A DNA stretch of 64,000 nt from Chitinophaga silvatica (lineage in GTDB: Bacteria; Bacteroidota; Bacteroidia; Chitinophagales; Chitinophagaceae), in assembly GCF_003419895.1 (NCBI RefSeq), contig NZ_QPMM01000002.1, positions 1 through 64,000 on the forward strand, read 5' to 3'. Made by a program: the position numbers and the translations under genes. The notes below the pieces were generated by a model. It did no database searches. It saw nothing but the letters and a program-made list of their open reading frames with translations, and was not told where the DNA came from. Shown here piece by piece: positions 33,944 to 44,245 of the stretch; positions within the stretch are counted from its first letter, which is position 1; each line of letters begins with the position of its first letter.

Positions 33944-35299
33944 ATGATACCTTTAAAGCGGATTTTTCCTGTTATTGTCACTCTCATTACCTTATCCCTC
34001 CTGGGGATTATCTATATCCAATACAACTGGATCAAAAATGCAATCCTGATCAAAAAAGATCAGCTCCTGCAACGTTCCATCAGCATGTCGAACGATGTCT
34101 ATAACGATATGATGTATCGCAGACAAGCCGCCATTATGTTCAAACTGGATAAAGATCCTGTAACTAAAGGCTTCAGCTTCGATATGAACCGCCAACCGTT
34201 TAATCCTCCGGTGAGCGACTTCTTCACCGTGCAGGAAGTGAAACGTTGTATCCAGACCAACATGAGGAAAAATCACCTCGATTCTACAAAATTCGAATTC
34301 GCAATTCTCGGTATCGTACCCGGCTCCAACCTCGCTAACATAAAAATGCAGTCGGCCGGCTTCGTGAAAATGTATGAGAAAAATGAAGAAGATAGCCTCA
34401 AAGGAACCAAAGACTATCTTATTCAGGTAATTCCACTGGCAGAACAGAACGACTATAGCCCAAGGGCCGAAAAACTCGTTATTATCATGCCTACAGACGA
34501 TTCCATTGCCAAACAACTGGGTATCATGATTTCAGGTGGGGTCCTGTTTACAATCATCATTATTACCGCTTTCGCTCTGACGTTAAGAACAATGCTTAAC
34601 CAGAAAAAGCTCTCTGAAATCAAGTCAGATTTCATCAACAACATGACCCACGAACTGAAAACGCCTTTGGCCACCATCTCCCTGGCCATCGACGCTATCA
34701 GAAACGAAAAAGTTCTGGCTCAGCCTCAGAAAATCGAATACTTCTCTGGTATAATCAAAGAAGAAAATAAAAGAATGAATAAACAGGTGGAAAGCATCCT
34801 GCAATCTGCCCTCCTCGAGAAAGACGAAATAGGCATGAAGCTACAGGCTACTGATGTTCATTCGGTTATCCACAATACCACCGAAAATCTACAGCTTCAG
34901 CTTGCCAGTAAAAATGGAATCGTAGACCTCCAGCTCGATGCCATTAACCCGATTATCATGGCCGATGATGTGCATTTCTCCAATCTGATCTTTAATCTGA
35001 TGGATAATGCTATCAAATATTCCACCGACAACCTGGAAATCGTTATTCAAACTTATAATACCCGCAAAAGCCTCTTTATAATCATCACTGATAATGGAAT
35101 CGGAATGAGCAGAGATACGATTTCACGTATCTTTGAAAAATTCTACCGCGCCCATACCGGTAATGTCCATAACGTAAAAGGATTTGGTCTTGGGCTCACT
35201 TATGTGAAGGCAGTTGTAGATGCACACAAAGGAAAAATTAAGGTTGAAAGTACTTTGGGCAAAGGCAGTAAGTTTACACTGGAATTTCCCCAGGAATAA
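33944..35299 (+). CDS. sensor histidine kinase, two-TM type
   Basis: 451 aa. Transmembrane helices near 7-27 and 192-214 flank a periplasmic sensor region of about 165 residues. The HisKA domain has MTHELKTPL with the phosphorylated His at 236. The ATPase domain shows N box NLMDNAIKYS, G1 DNGIGMS, F box and G2 GFGLGLTYV, so the kinase looks active. There is no HAMP domain and no response-regulator gene nearby, so it is an orphan. The general type resembles the RprX kinases of Bacteroidota; the OmpR-type regulator at 59781 is one possible partner, though nothing in the sequence links them. Confidence 0.92.
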   Translation: MIPLKRIFPVIVTLITLSLLGIIYIQYNWIKNAILIKKDQLLQRSISMSNDVYNDMMYRRQAAIMFKLDKDPVTKGFSFDMNRQPFNPPVSDFFTVQEVKRCIQTNMRKNHLDSTKFEFAILGIVPGSNLANIKMQSAGFVKMYEKNEEDSLKGTKDYLIQVIPLAEQNDYSPRAEKLVIIMPTDDSIAKQLGIMISGGVLFTIIIITAFALTLRTMLNQKKLSEIKSDFINNMTHELKTPLATISLAIDAIRNEKVLAQPQKIEYFSGIIKEENKRMNKQVESILQSALLEKDEIGMKLQATDVHSVIHNTTENLQLQLASKNGIVDLQLDAINPIIMADDVHFSNLIFNLMDNAIKYSTDNLEIVIQTYNTRKSLFIIITDNGIGMSRDTISRIFEKFYRAHTGNVHNVKGFGLGLTYVKAVVDAHKGKIKVESTLGKGSKFTLEFPQE

Positions 35300-35314
35300 G
35301 ATTAAAGCAGAATT

Positions 35315-36127
35315 ATGATACTGAGCGAAAAAGAATTGCAACATTTTAAATTGCCAATTGCAGTTCCTGGCATGGGTGTGTCTATGCAGGAAAAATTGAA
35401 AGAGGCAAGAGTTTTAGTAGTAGGTGCAGGTGGCTTGGGAAGCCCTGTTATTCAATATCTTAGCGCCAGTGGGGTTGGGGTAATAGGGATTGCCGATTAT
35501 GGAGTGATTAATGATGAAGATATGCCCCGGCAACCTATTTATCAGATGCAGGATGTCAGGAAACATAAGGCTAAAATGGCCGCCAGCCGTTTATGGGCAG
35601 TAAACCCATATACCAAGCATTATCCGATTTTAATGCAGGTAAAACCTGAAACAATTGCCATGATGCTGGTAGGCTTCGACCTGGTAATAGATTGTTCTCA
35701 GCACCGTCCTACTCATCTGGTTGTTAATGATGCCTGCATTGTACACAATAAGCCTTTTATTATTGGTGAAGTACACAACTGGTTGTCGTGGTTTGCCGGC
35801 TTCAATATGCCGCAATTAGACGGCGGTTTCACTGCATCCTATCGTTGTGCCTCCGAACAGGCCGAAAGCTATCGTAATTTCGATGCCGGCGCTATTGGTA
35901 TTACACATGGTGCAACGGGTATACAGATGGCTTGCGAAGCAATTAAGTATATCATGGGTATTCAAACAGGTATAGCAGGCAAATTCTATGGAACCGATTA
36001 TCTGCACAAACAAACTACTGTTTTAGAGTTGCAGGCAGATAATGCGGCTATAGAAAGTGTTCGCACTGCCGGTGTGTTGACAGCCGACGAATATGGTCTG
36101 GAAATCGTTCCCGACGTGGAAGATTAA
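35315..36127 (+). CDS. ThiF/MoeB/HesA family adenylyltransferase-like protein
   Basis: 270 aa E1-like protein. Seen: nucleotide-binding VLVVGAGGLGSPVIQYLSASGVGVIGIAD near 33-61, an Arg in the MPRQPIY segment equivalent to NLNRQ, KHKAKMAA with the conserved Lys, and IDCSQHRPTHLVVNDACI with the metal Asp. These would allow adenylation of a ubiquitin-like carrier C-terminus. The two CxxC zinc motifs of MoeB and ThiF are absent, and the usual DN after the Asp is QH. The substrate carrier is unknown; no thiS or moaD gene is adjacent. The gene follows the kinase by 15 bp and its stop abuts that of the convergent LD-carboxypeptidase. Confidence 0.82.
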   Translation: MILSEKELQHFKLPIAVPGMGVSMQEKLKEARVLVVGAGGLGSPVIQYLSASGVGVIGIADYGVINDEDMPRQPIYQMQDVRKHKAKMAASRLWAVNPYTKHYPILMQVKPETIAMMLVGFDLVIDCSQHRPTHLVVNDACIVHNKPFIIGEVHNWLSWFAGFNMPQLDGGFTASYRCASEQAESYRNFDAGAIGITHGATGIQMACEAIKYIMGIQTGIAGKFYGTDYLHKQTTVLELQADNAAIESVRTAGVLTADEYGLEIVPDVED

Positions 36128-37033
36128 TTAAATCTCTTTCAATACTGTTTTAGCACCAATCTTAAGTTCGTGCTTCATGCCTAATTTCAGGGCATAATTC
36201 GCATCCTGATGGCCAGATGGGAAACCAAAGCAGACAGGATAATCATAATCTTTTACCAGATTATTGATTATTTCATATTCCGTCTGGCCAAATGGAGTAG
36301 CGGTTTCCTTTCCATCTACAAAAGCTCCTACTACTAACCCTGCCAGTTTATCCAGCCAGCCGGCCCTTTTGAGGTTATACATCAGCCGGTCTATATTGTA
36401 CCTATATTCGCCAATGTCTTCCAACAGCAGTATTTTCCCCTTTGTATCGATCTGTGAAGCTGTTCCTGATAAATTGGCCAGTATAGAAAGATTGCCTCCA
36501 ACCAGTATTCCCTCTGCTTTACCTTCGCGGTTTAAAGGGTGTGCAGTAGCGGTATAACGATAAGTTTTGCCTTTAAGCGCCGCTGCCAGGCTGTGAACGT
36601 ATTCGTTATCTACCGTTTCCGGTGTAATTCCACTGCACATCAGCGAATGGAGGGTTGGAATACGATATCGACGCTGAACGTGAGCGTGCAATGTGGTAAC
36701 ATCACTGTATCCACACAGCCATTTTGGATGTTTGCGGAATGTGGAAAAGTCTAGCTTGTCTATAATACAAACCATTCCATAGCCTCCCCGGCCAAAAATA
36801 ATAGCTTTAATTTCGGGGTCATCTAACATATCCTGGAGCTCTTCCAACCGAAGTTCGTCTGGTGCCGAGAAATTATGGAAGCTGGTGCCTACTGTGATTC
36901 CCAGATGCACTCTATAGCCCCATGAGGTTAAAACTTCAGCTGCGTAATTGGCTGCCTGCAATTCCATTTTGCTGCTAGAACAAGTAATTCCGATCAAATC
37001 ACCCTTTTTCAAATATGGCGGAATTTTTACCAT
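36128..37033 (-). CDS. ldcA: LD-carboxypeptidase (S66 family)
   Basis: 301 aa serine peptidase that removes the terminal D-Ala from murein tetrapeptides during cytosolic recycling. Seen: FGRGGYGMVCIIDKLDF near 79-95, the nucleophile motif CGYSDVTTLH near 106-115 (Ser in GYSD), GNLSILANLSGT, LLLEDIGEYRYNIDRLMYNLKRAGWL with the catalytic Glu, and the catalytic His in PSGHQDANYALKLG near 270. No signal peptide, as expected for a recycling enzyme. MccF-type immunity function is an alternative within the same family. Its stop codon directly abuts that of the ThiF-like gene. Confidence 0.88.
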   Translation of the reverse strand: MVKIPPYLKKGDLIGITCSSSKMELQAANYAAEVLTSWGYRVHLGITVGTSFHNFSAPDELRLEELQDMLDDPEIKAIIFGRGGYGMVCIIDKLDFSTFRKHPKWLCGYSDVTTLHAHVQRRYRIPTLHSLMCSGITPETVDNEYVHSLAAALKGKTYRYTATAHPLNREGKAEGILVGGNLSILANLSGTASQIDTKGKILLLEDIGEYRYNIDRLMYNLKRAGWLDKLAGLVVGAFVDGKETATPFGQTEYEIINNLVKDYDYPVCFGFPSGHQDANYALKLGMKHELKIGAKTVLKEI

Positions 37034-37046
37034 TGTACCTTTTGTT

Positions 37047-37054
37047 TACCTTTG
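37047..37054 (+). promoter_or_regulatory. -7 element for metG
   Basis: TACCTTTG matches TAnnTTTG and would give a leader of about 105 nt before the metG ATG at 37165. The -33 region is weak. Confidence 0.45.
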
Positions 37055-37164
37055 CAGATTAGTTAGTATAATTTAGTTTTTACTGAACTAAGATGATAAA
37101 TTGTAATGGTGATACCAAAACAATCATCTGATTTAAAGTTTATTTAAGCATTCTTTAAGAGAAT

Positions 37165-39300
37165 ATGGGAAAATTTAATAGATATTTAATAACTGCGGCA
37201 TTACCGTATGCCAATGGCCCGGTACATATCGGGCACCTGGCGGGTTGTTACATCCCTGCAGATATTTATGTGCGATATCTTCGCGCCAAAAAGGCCGATG
37301 TAAAATTTGTTTGCGGCACCGACGAACATGGCGTACCTATTACCATCAAAGCAATGAAGGAAGGGGTTACTCCACAGGATGTTGTAGACAAATACCACAA
37401 AATCATCGGCGATAGCTTTGCTGCTATGGGAATATCTTTCGATATCTTCTCCCGTACCAGCAACCAGGTTCACCATAAAACTGCTTCGGATTACTTCCTG
37501 AAAATGTATAACGACGGACTTTTTGAAGAAAAAGAATCCGAACAATACTTCGATCCTAAAGCCAATATGTTCCTGGCCGACCGATATATCATAGGCACCT
37601 GCCCTCATTGCGGCAACGATAAAGCCTATGGTGATCAGTGCGAGAAATGTGGAAACAGCTTAAGTCCGGATGAATTAATCAACCCACATTCCGCCCTCAG
37701 CGATGCTGTGCCTATCAAGAAAAAAACCAAGCACTGGTACATGCCCCTGCAGAACTACGAGCCATGGCTGAATGAATGGTTACTGGAAGGCCATAAAGAA
37801 TGGAAAAATAACGTTTACGGACAGTGTAAAAGCTGGCTGGATAGTGGCCTGCATCCAAGAGCTATGACCCGCGACAGCAACTGGGGTATTCAGGTTCCTT
37901 TAAAGGATGCTGAAGGTAAAGTACTGTACGTATGGTTTGATGCCCCGATTGGCTACATCTCTGCTACCAAGGAACTGACAGAAAACTGGGCCGATTACTG
38001 GTGTAAAGAAGATACTAAACTCGTGCACTTCATCGGAAAAGATAATATAGTTTTCCACTGTATTATTTTCCCTGCGATGCTGAAAGCACATGGTGGATTC
38101 GTACTGCCAGACAACGTTCCGGCAAACGAATTCCTAAACCTGGAAGGTGATAAGATCTCTACCTCCCGTAACTGGGCTGTGTGGGTAAACGATTATATCC
38201 AGGATTTCCCTGACCAACAGGATATTCTGCGATATGTGCTCACTGCCACCGCTCCTGAAACCAAGGATAATGACTTTACCTGGAAGGATTTTCAGGCAAG
38301 AAACAATAACGAACTAGCCGATAACCTCAGCAACTTCGTACACCGTACTATGGTGTTAATGCATAAACTTTGCGGTGGTAAGGTACCTCCTTTACATCCC
38401 GATCTGATAACAGATTATGATAGGGAAACCGTTGCCTCGTTTAAATTTGCTAAGGAAAAGGTTGAAAATGCCCTGGAAGCCTATAAATTCAGGGAAGGAT
38501 TATCTGAAGTAATGGCTTTTTCCTCTGTAGGTAATAAGTACATGCAGGTGAATGAACCATGGATTCTTGCTAAGGCTATAGAAAAAATTAAGAAAGGCGA
38601 GACCCATGAAAAATATACTGAAGCAGATATCGAAATGCTTCAGAAGAGAATTGATATCTGCCTGCACGTTTGTCTGCAATTAGCAGCTAATCTGGCTATT
38701 CTGGTTAATCCATTCCTGCCATTTACTGCTAAGAAAATGTGTCATATGTTTAAAGTGGTGGATAAGATGCTGGAGTGGGAAAATGCTGGTGCAAGTAATT
38801 TATTGAAAGTAGGTTATTCATTACGCCCTTCAGAAATTTTGTTTAGCAAGATTGATGATTCTATTATAAATAAACAATTGGAAAAATTGGCTGAAACTAA
38901 GAAAGAGGTATTAGCGGCTGCTGCTGCAAATGCACCTGCTCCGGTAGCTGAAGAAAAACCAGCTGCTCCTGCTAAACCGGAAATTCAATTCGATGATTTC
39001 GCCAAACTGGATCTCCGCGTTGGTACAATTTTACAGGCAGAGAAAGTTGAAAAAGCAGACAAATTGTTGAAACTGCTGGTAGATATCGGAACAGAGAAAC
39101 GCACAGTTGTTTCAGGTATCGCTATGCATTTCAACCCTGAAGATATAGTAGGCAAACAAGTGACTTTAGTTGCTAACCTTGCTCCTCGTAAGATGAGAGG
39201 TATCGAAAGCCAGGGAATGATCCTGATGGCTGAAGATAATGGCAAACTGGTTTTTGTTAATCCAGCTGAGGCTGTAAAGCCTGGTAGTGGAGTAAGTTGA
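37165..39300 (+). CDS. metG: methionyl-tRNA synthetase
   Basis: 711 aa class I synthetase charging tRNA-Met. Seen: [14 protein letters not shown] (HIGH) at 14-27, the zinc knuckle with [18 protein letters not shown] near 148-165, the KMSKS-type loop KISTS near 330-334, the anticodon-binding helical domain, an Ala/Pro-rich linker near 590-610 and a C-terminal tRNA-binding OB fold (about 612-711, [17 protein letters not shown]). The C-terminal domain is the dimerising type found in many bacteria. It is a single-gene unit followed by a strong terminator. Confidence 0.97.
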   Translation: MGKFNRYLITAALPYANGPVHIGHLAGCYIPADIYVRYLRAKKADVKFVCGTDEHGVPITIKAMKEGVTPQDVVDKYHKIIGDSFAAMGISFDIFSRTSNQVHHKTASDYFLKMYNDGLFEEKESEQYFDPKANMFLADRYIIGTCPHCGNDKAYGDQCEKCGNSLSPDELINPHSALSDAVPIKKKTKHWYMPLQNYEPWLNEWLLEGHKEWKNNVYGQCKSWLDSGLHPRAMTRDSNWGIQVPLKDAEGKVLYVWFDAPIGYISATKELTENWADYWCKEDTKLVHFIGKDNIVFHCIIFPAMLKAHGGFVLPDNVPANEFLNLEGDKISTSRNWAVWVNDYIQDFPDQQDILRYVLTATAPETKDNDFTWKDFQARNNNELADNLSNFVHRTMVLMHKLCGGKVPPLHPDLITDYDRETVASFKFAKEKVENALEAYKFREGLSEVMAFSSVGNKYMQVNEPWILAKAIEKIKKGETHEKYTEADIEMLQKRIDICLHVCLQLAANLAILVNPFLPFTAKKMCHMFKVVDKMLEWENAGASNLLKVGYSLRPSEILFSKIDDSIINKQLEKLAETKKEVLAAAAANAPAPVAEEKPAAPAKPEIQFDDFAKLDLRVGTILQAEKVEKADKLLKLLVDIGTEKRTVVSGIAMHFNPEDIVGKQVTLVANLAPRKMRGIESQGMILMAEDNGKLVFVNPAEAVKPGSGVS

Positions 39301-39322
39301 GTAATCAATGAGCTAAATATTA

Positions 39323-39355
39323 AAAGGTCGCAGCTTCCCACTGCGACCTTTTTTG
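39323..39355 (+). terminator. terminator after metG
   Basis: AAAGGTCGCAG at 39323-39333 pairs perfectly with CTGCGACCTTT at 39341-39351 (loop CTTCCCA) and continues into a run of T. It lies 22 bp past the metG stop. Confidence 0.92.
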
Positions 39356-39412
39356 TGTGATGAATTCTCCGTAACCGCATCAGATTACCTGTCATGAATA
39401 GTATATAATCTA

Positions 39413-39445
39413 AATAAAGTCAAAATAGTGTTGATTTAAGTCAAT
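39413..39445 (+). promoter_or_regulatory. AraC-type operator upstream of fucose susC
   Basis: A 33-bp box containing AAGTCAA twice with 21-bp period, i.e. two helical turns, as for dimeric AraC proteins. It differs from the box at 47488-47520 at only two positions. It ends exactly 30 bp before the -7 element TAATTTTG at 39476, the same spacing as at the second site. The position next to the -33 region suits an activator. The remaining gap 39356-39412 shows nothing else. Confidence 0.82.
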
Positions 39446-39475
39446 TTCCTCGGCTGCTTGATTTGCTTCTGCTCT

Positions 39476-39483
39476 TAATTTTG
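39476..39483 (+). promoter_or_regulatory. -7 element of the susC-susD-GH95 operon
   Basis: TAATTTTG matches TAnnTTTG. There is no TTTG at -33, as expected for an activator-dependent promoter. The leader to the susC ATG at 39627 would be about 135 nt. Confidence 0.65.
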
Positions 39484-39626
39484 GAATCGTACAATCAAAC
39501 TTAGTGTTCCACGGAATAAACGTATCTCATACATTTCCACAATCAGACGTATTGCCAATAAAAAATCCAAAGGATTATTCACAGGTAGGATAATTCACGT
39601 TTTTGAAAAAATTTAAATCAACCACA

Positions 39627-42600
39627 ATGCTATTACCAGTTCCACGAAAGTGGCTACACCATTACGGTTTGTCACTATTTGCAATTCTCCTGGGCCTGTT
39701 GCTTTCCCAGGTATTGTATGCACAGTCACCTGTTACCATTCAGGGGCGGGTGTATGACAAAAGTAATCCTATACCAGGTGCTACTATTAGGGTAGAAGGC
39801 ACTACTACAGGTGCCACTTCAGATGCTGCCGGGTATTTTAAGATCACTGCCTCCGCTAATGCCACCTTGCTTTTCACTGCCTATGGCTTTAAGCCTCAAA
39901 CGATTCCGGTAAATAATCGTACGTCCATCGACGTTATAATGGAAGTCGATACAAAAGCTCTTGATGAAGTAGTAGTGGTAGGATATGGTACTCAGAAAAA
40001 AGTAAATCTTACGGGTGCTGTAGCAACGGTGAAAGGGTCCGACCTCCTTACCAGACCAGTTACTAACCCAGCTGCCATGCTACAGGGAACCATGGCCGGT
40101 GTACAGGTAGTACAAAGCACTGGTGAACCAGGTAATGAAGGGGTATCAATCCGCATCCGCGGAACCGGTACCTACAGCGGCGCGGGTGTAGACCCACTCG
40201 TACTGATAGATGGGGTAGAAGGAAAACTCACAGATCTGAATCCTAACAACATTGAAAATATTTCTGTCCTGAAAGATGCGGCTTCAGCTTCAATTTATGG
40301 GGCTCGTGCTGCTAACGGCGTAATTCTGGTAACTACCAAACAAGGAACCGAAGGCAAAATGGTGGTTCAATATGATGGTAATTACGGCATTTATAAACCA
40401 ACAAAATTGTTCAAGCTCATTACCAATTCAGCCGAATATATGGAGTTGTATAATGAAGCCCGTATCAATTCGGGATTGAATAACGGATTGTATCCTCAGG
40501 ATCAGATCGATCTTTATAGAAATGCGACTGATCACAATCTCTATCCGAATACCGATTGGCTTAGCCTGATCTTCCAGACAGCTCCAACTCAAAATCATAA
40601 TCTTTCGTTTAGTGGTGGACGTAATGGTACTACCTATAATGCCTCTATTGGGTATGTAGATCAGCAGGGGATTATGAAGGGATTTAATTATAAAAAATAC
40701 AATGCCCGCCTGAATATCACTTCACAAGTAAATAAGGCTATCAGGTTCGGAGCAAATATAGCGTTGAAATCAGGTAAGAAAGAAGCTCCTGTATTCGGGG
40801 CTGAAGATATGTTCCTGTCTGCCATGGCACAGGCTCCAACTTACTCTCCAAAACTAGCTGATGGCAGTGGCAGATATACTTACAAGGCATATGATTTTGA
40901 ATACAATAACAAAAATCCTATTGCATTACTCGACGGCAAAATCAATCATAATACCGACGATTATGCTGTAAATGCACAAGGCTGGTTTGAAGTACAAATA
41001 ACCAAACATCTTAGCTGGTATACTAAAGCGGCTGTGAATGCAGCCTTCGATAAATATAACGATTTCAGACCCCCTTTACAGTTGTATAATTTCAAAACAA
41101 ATGAATTTATGACAACCCTCGATCTGGGTGGTGGTCTGGAAATGCAGGATCAACAAAATATCTATACCAACCTTTATTCCTATTTAAACTACGAACGCTC
41201 TTTCAATGGCCATAATTTTAAACTAATGGCTGGTTACAATAACGAAAGCAGTACTTATCAATATCTGAAAGCGGCGCGTAAAAACTTCCCTACTGATGAT
41301 CTCAGACAATTAGATGCCGGAAGCCCTTCTATCCAATATGCCAATGGTACAAAAAATGGATGGGCACTAATGTCTTATTTCGGTCGACTCAATTATAATT
41401 TTAAAGACCGGTATCTGTTGGAAGCGAATTTAAGATATGATGGATCTTCACGTTTAACACCTGCTTCCCGTTGGGCCGCTTTCCCGTCTTTCTCAGCAGC
41501 CTGGAGAGTAACAGAGGAGTCATTTATGAAAAACCTTCAGCTTAGCTGGTTAGATAACCTGAAACTACGTGGTAGCTGGGGTAAGCTGGGAAATCAGAAC
41601 ATTGGTAACTATCCTTATCAATCTATTCTTAGCTTCACCGGTAATTATTCTTTTGACGATGCCACTCTTAATACCGGTGTAGCACAGGAACAATTAGCCA
41701 ACCCAGGTATTCGTTGGGAAACAACTACTATCAGTGATATAGGAATTGATATCGATGTGTTGAAAGGATGGAATATTACAGCCGACTGGTATAAAAAACG
41801 CACTACTGATATCTTAGCCAATGCTCAGGTTACTGCGGCAGTAGGTCTACAACCTCCAACTATCAATAATGGAACGTTGGATAATACAGGTATAGAATTA
41901 GGATTAGCATACAATCATTTAGTTCAGCAAGGTGCACTGAAAGGCCTTAGCTATACTATTGGCGGTACCTTGGAACATTACAAAAATAAACTGGTAAGCT
42001 TTGGCCCGCGCCAGATAGATGGATACCGCATTCGCCAGGAAGGACAGGAATATAATGCCTATTACATGCTGGAGCAAATTGGAATATTCCAGTCTGAAGA
42101 TGAAATCAAAAACTCTCCTAAACAATTTAATGATGCCACTGTACCTGGTGATCTGAAATATAAAGATCAGAATGGTGATGGTGTGATTAATGATCTGGAT
42201 AGAGTTACTATGTCGGGCAACTATCCTGCACTAAACTACTCTTTAAGAGTGGCTCTACAATGGAACCGGTTCGATTTGTCTGCAATGGCTCAGGGTGTGA
42301 ATAATGTGAAATTCTATGTGAGCGAATGGGGAACAATTCCATTTGTACAGGGAGCCCCTCCAACTACTGATTGGCGCGACAGGTGGACCGAAACCAACCA
42401 CTCTACCACTATGCCAAGGATCTATTGGGGTTGGAATGCGCCAGACAGGGTGCGTCGTGCTTCTTCTTACTACTTACAGGATGCCTCTTATTTACGTCTG
42501 AAAAATCTCACTATCGGTTATACATTACCGGTAACGGTTACACGCCGCGTTGGTATAGATTTTCTGCGTGTTTATTTCTCGGGCGACAATCTGTTTACTG

Positions 42601-42704
42601 CTACCAAATACAAAGGCTTAGACCCTGAACGTTACAGCAGCGGTAATTTTGTTCAGTATCCTCAGAATAAGATCTATTCCTTCGGTATCAATGTCAAGTT
42701 TTAA
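39627..42704 (+). CDS. SusC/RagA TonB-dependent receptor of the fucose locus
   Basis: About 1025 aa from the ATG at 39627; an in-frame TTG at 39603 is possible. Signal peptide (LFAILLGLLLSQVLYAQ), CarboxypepD-type domain with VYDKSNPIPGATIRVEGTTTGATSDAAGYF, the plug (VVVGYGTQKKVNLTGAVATV, then AMLQGTMAGVQVV and ISVLKDAASASIYGARAANGVI) and a barrel ending in YSFGINVKF. No STN domain, unlike the receptor at 11103. It would import oligosaccharides across the outer membrane with SusD. Gene order with a GH95 fucosidase indicates a fucosylated glycan substrate; this is inference from context. Confidence 0.95.
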   Translation: MLLPVPRKWLHHYGLSLFAILLGLLLSQVLYAQSPVTIQGRVYDKSNPIPGATIRVEGTTTGATSDAAGYFKITASANATLLFTAYGFKPQTIPVNNRTSIDVIMEVDTKALDEVVVVGYGTQKKVNLTGAVATVKGSDLLTRPVTNPAAMLQGTMAGVQVVQSTGEPGNEGVSIRIRGTGTYSGAGVDPLVLIDGVEGKLTDLNPNNIENISVLKDAASASIYGARAANGVILVTTKQGTEGKMVVQYDGNYGIYKPTKLFKLITNSAEYMELYNEARINSGLNNGLYPQDQIDLYRNATDHNLYPNTDWLSLIFQTAPTQNHNLSFSGGRNGTTYNASIGYVDQQGIMKGFNYKKYNARLNITSQVNKAIRFGANIALKSGKKEAPVFGAEDMFLSAMAQAPTYSPKLADGSGRYTYKAYDFEYNNKNPIALLDGKINHNTDDYAVNAQGWFEVQITKHLSWYTKAAVNAAFDKYNDFRPPLQLYNFKTNEFMTTLDLGGGLEMQDQQNIYTNLYSYLNYERSFNGHNFKLMAGYNNESSTYQYLKAARKNFPTDDLRQLDAGSPSIQYANGTKNGWALMSYFGRLNYNFKDRYLLEANLRYDGSSRLTPASRWAAFPSFSAAWRVTEESFMKNLQLSWLDNLKLRGSWGKLGNQNIGNYPYQSILSFTGNYSFDDATLNTGVAQEQLANPGIRWETTTISDIGIDIDVLKGWNITADWYKKRTTDILANAQVTAAVGLQPPTINNGTLDNTGIELGLAYNHLVQQGALKGLSYTIGGTLEHYKNKLVSFGPRQIDGYRIRQEGQEYNAYYMLEQIGIFQSEDEIKNSPKQFNDATVPGDLKYKDQNGDGVINDLDRVTMSGNYPALNYSLRVALQWNRFDLSAMAQGVNNVKFYVSEWGTIPFVQGAPPTTDWRDRWTETNHSTTMPRIYWGWNAPDRVRRASSYYLQDASYLRLKNLTIGYTLPVTVTRRVGIDFLRVYFSGDNLFTATKYKGLDPERYSSGNFVQYPQNKIYSFGINVKF

Positions 42705-42708
42705 TTCC

Positions 42709-44232
42709 ATGGTTATGAAAATGCATAAGTATCTCTCAATAATATTAATAGGAACCATATTCATTGGTTGTACCAAAAGTTTGAATATGAATCCGGAAGA
42801 TAAAATCTCCTCTGGTACCTTCTGGAAAAGCCGTGGAGATTTTGATAAAGCCCTGACTGCTTGTTATGCCTCTTTGCAGGCTGCTGAATGGGCCGTAGAA
42901 ATTCCTGTGTGGGATTGCTTTACAGATAACGGATTTGCCCAGCACAATTCAGGAGCAGCCAGAGAAATTGTTGCCGGAAGTATAAGCCCTTCCACCGGTG
43001 GCTATATTAGTGGTATGTATAACGATAGCTATACCGCAATCGCCAGAGTAAATCTGTTTTTAAAACAGATGGCGGCTTATCAGAAAAATGATTTCTCGGA
43101 CGAAGACAAAAAGAAATGTGAAGCTGAAGTTCGCTTTTTAAGAGCTTTTTACTACTGGGAACTATATCAGATGTATGGGGATGTGCCATTGGTATTAGAG
43201 CCGTTGACACTTGAAACTCAGTTCCAGCCAAAGGTTGCTGCTGCCGATGTTTTAAAGCAGATCATGACAGATCTCGATTTCAGTATAGCGAATCTGAATG
43301 CTACTCCGTATCCTCAGAATACAGGGCATGCAGCTGTAACATCAGCTCAGGCATTGAAAGCCCGCATTCTCTTATTTGTAGCTTATGGAAAAACCGGTAC
43401 TCCGGATATCGAAATATTGAAGCAGGTAAGAGATCTTACCATCGAGATTCAAAAGTCATATACATTGAGTGCTAAATTTGAAGACATTTTTCGGGATGCT
43501 TCTCAAAAGAATAATCCTGAAATTATCTTTTCTGTGAATTTCCTGGCGCCAAATAATACTGCTCCATGGGATATGTATTATGGCGACTGGTTAGTAGCCA
43601 GCCCATTACAAAATTTTGTAGATGCATTTGAGTGTACCGATGGCCTGCCATGGGGTGTTTCTCCGCTTACTGATGCTTCTGCTCCATTCAAGAACAGAGA
43701 TCCAAGATTGGCTAAAACGGTATTTGTAGATCATCCGGATTTTGGAGGTGGTAAAGTACATACTCCTTCTAATAGCCGACCAACAGGGTATGGGGTATTA
43801 AAATTCCTGGTTCCTGAAAATATTCCATATGGTTTTTCTACTTTAAGTCAGCAGAATGCTGTAGTATTCAGGCTAGGTGAAATACTACTGATGTATGCTG
43901 AAGCACAGAATGAAATAGCTGGTGCTGATGCTACCGTATACAAAGCCATGAAAGATCTGAGAGCAAGAGTAAATATGCCGGAATATCCTGCTAACCTGAG
44001 TAAAGAAGAAATGCGCGAGAGAATCAGGCATGAAAGACGTATTGAGCTTGCATTTGAGGGGTTGAGATACTATGACCTCCGTAGATGGCATATTGCAGGT
44101 CAGGTATTGAATAATGTGAAAGATGGAGTAGTTGCTTACCACTTCGAGGACAAATTTTACCAGTGGCCACTTCCACAGTCGGAAATTGATAAAAATAATG
44201 GGATCTTGATCCAGAATCCAGTTTATAAATAA
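42709..44232 (+). CDS. SusD/RagB lipoprotein of the fucose locus
   Basis: 507 aa from the ATG at 42709; in-frame ATGs at 42715 and 42721 are close alternatives, while an open frame to 42649 overlaps susC and lacks a signal. The lipobox FIGC is near residue 20. Typical SusD segments: EVRFLRAFYYWELYQMYGDVPLV near 140-162 and the C-terminal IRHERRIELAFEGLRYYDLRRW near 442-463. It starts four bases after the susC stop and lies 13 bp before the GH95 gene, so the three form one operon. Confidence 0.94.
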   Translation: MVMKMHKYLSIILIGTIFIGCTKSLNMNPEDKISSGTFWKSRGDFDKALTACYASLQAAEWAVEIPVWDCFTDNGFAQHNSGAAREIVAGSISPSTGGYISGMYNDSYTAIARVNLFLKQMAAYQKNDFSDEDKKKCEAEVRFLRAFYYWELYQMYGDVPLVLEPLTLETQFQPKVAAADVLKQIMTDLDFSIANLNATPYPQNTGHAAVTSAQALKARILLFVAYGKTGTPDIEILKQVRDLTIEIQKSYTLSAKFEDIFRDASQKNNPEIIFSVNFLAPNNTAPWDMYYGDWLVASPLQNFVDAFECTDGLPWGVSPLTDASAPFKNRDPRLAKTVFVDHPDFGGGKVHTPSNSRPTGYGVLKFLVPENIPYGFSTLSQQNAVVFRLGEILLMYAEAQNEIAGADATVYKAMKDLRARVNMPEYPANLSKEEMRERIRHERRIELAFEGLRYYDLRRWHIAGQVLNNVKDGVVAYHFEDKFYQWPLPQSEIDKNNGILIQNPVYK

Positions 44233-44245
44233 ATAATAAAGCATA

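Noticed and set aside
37201..37608. 135-codon minus-strand open frame inside metG
   Set aside because: Antisense shadow of a well-supported synthetase gene.
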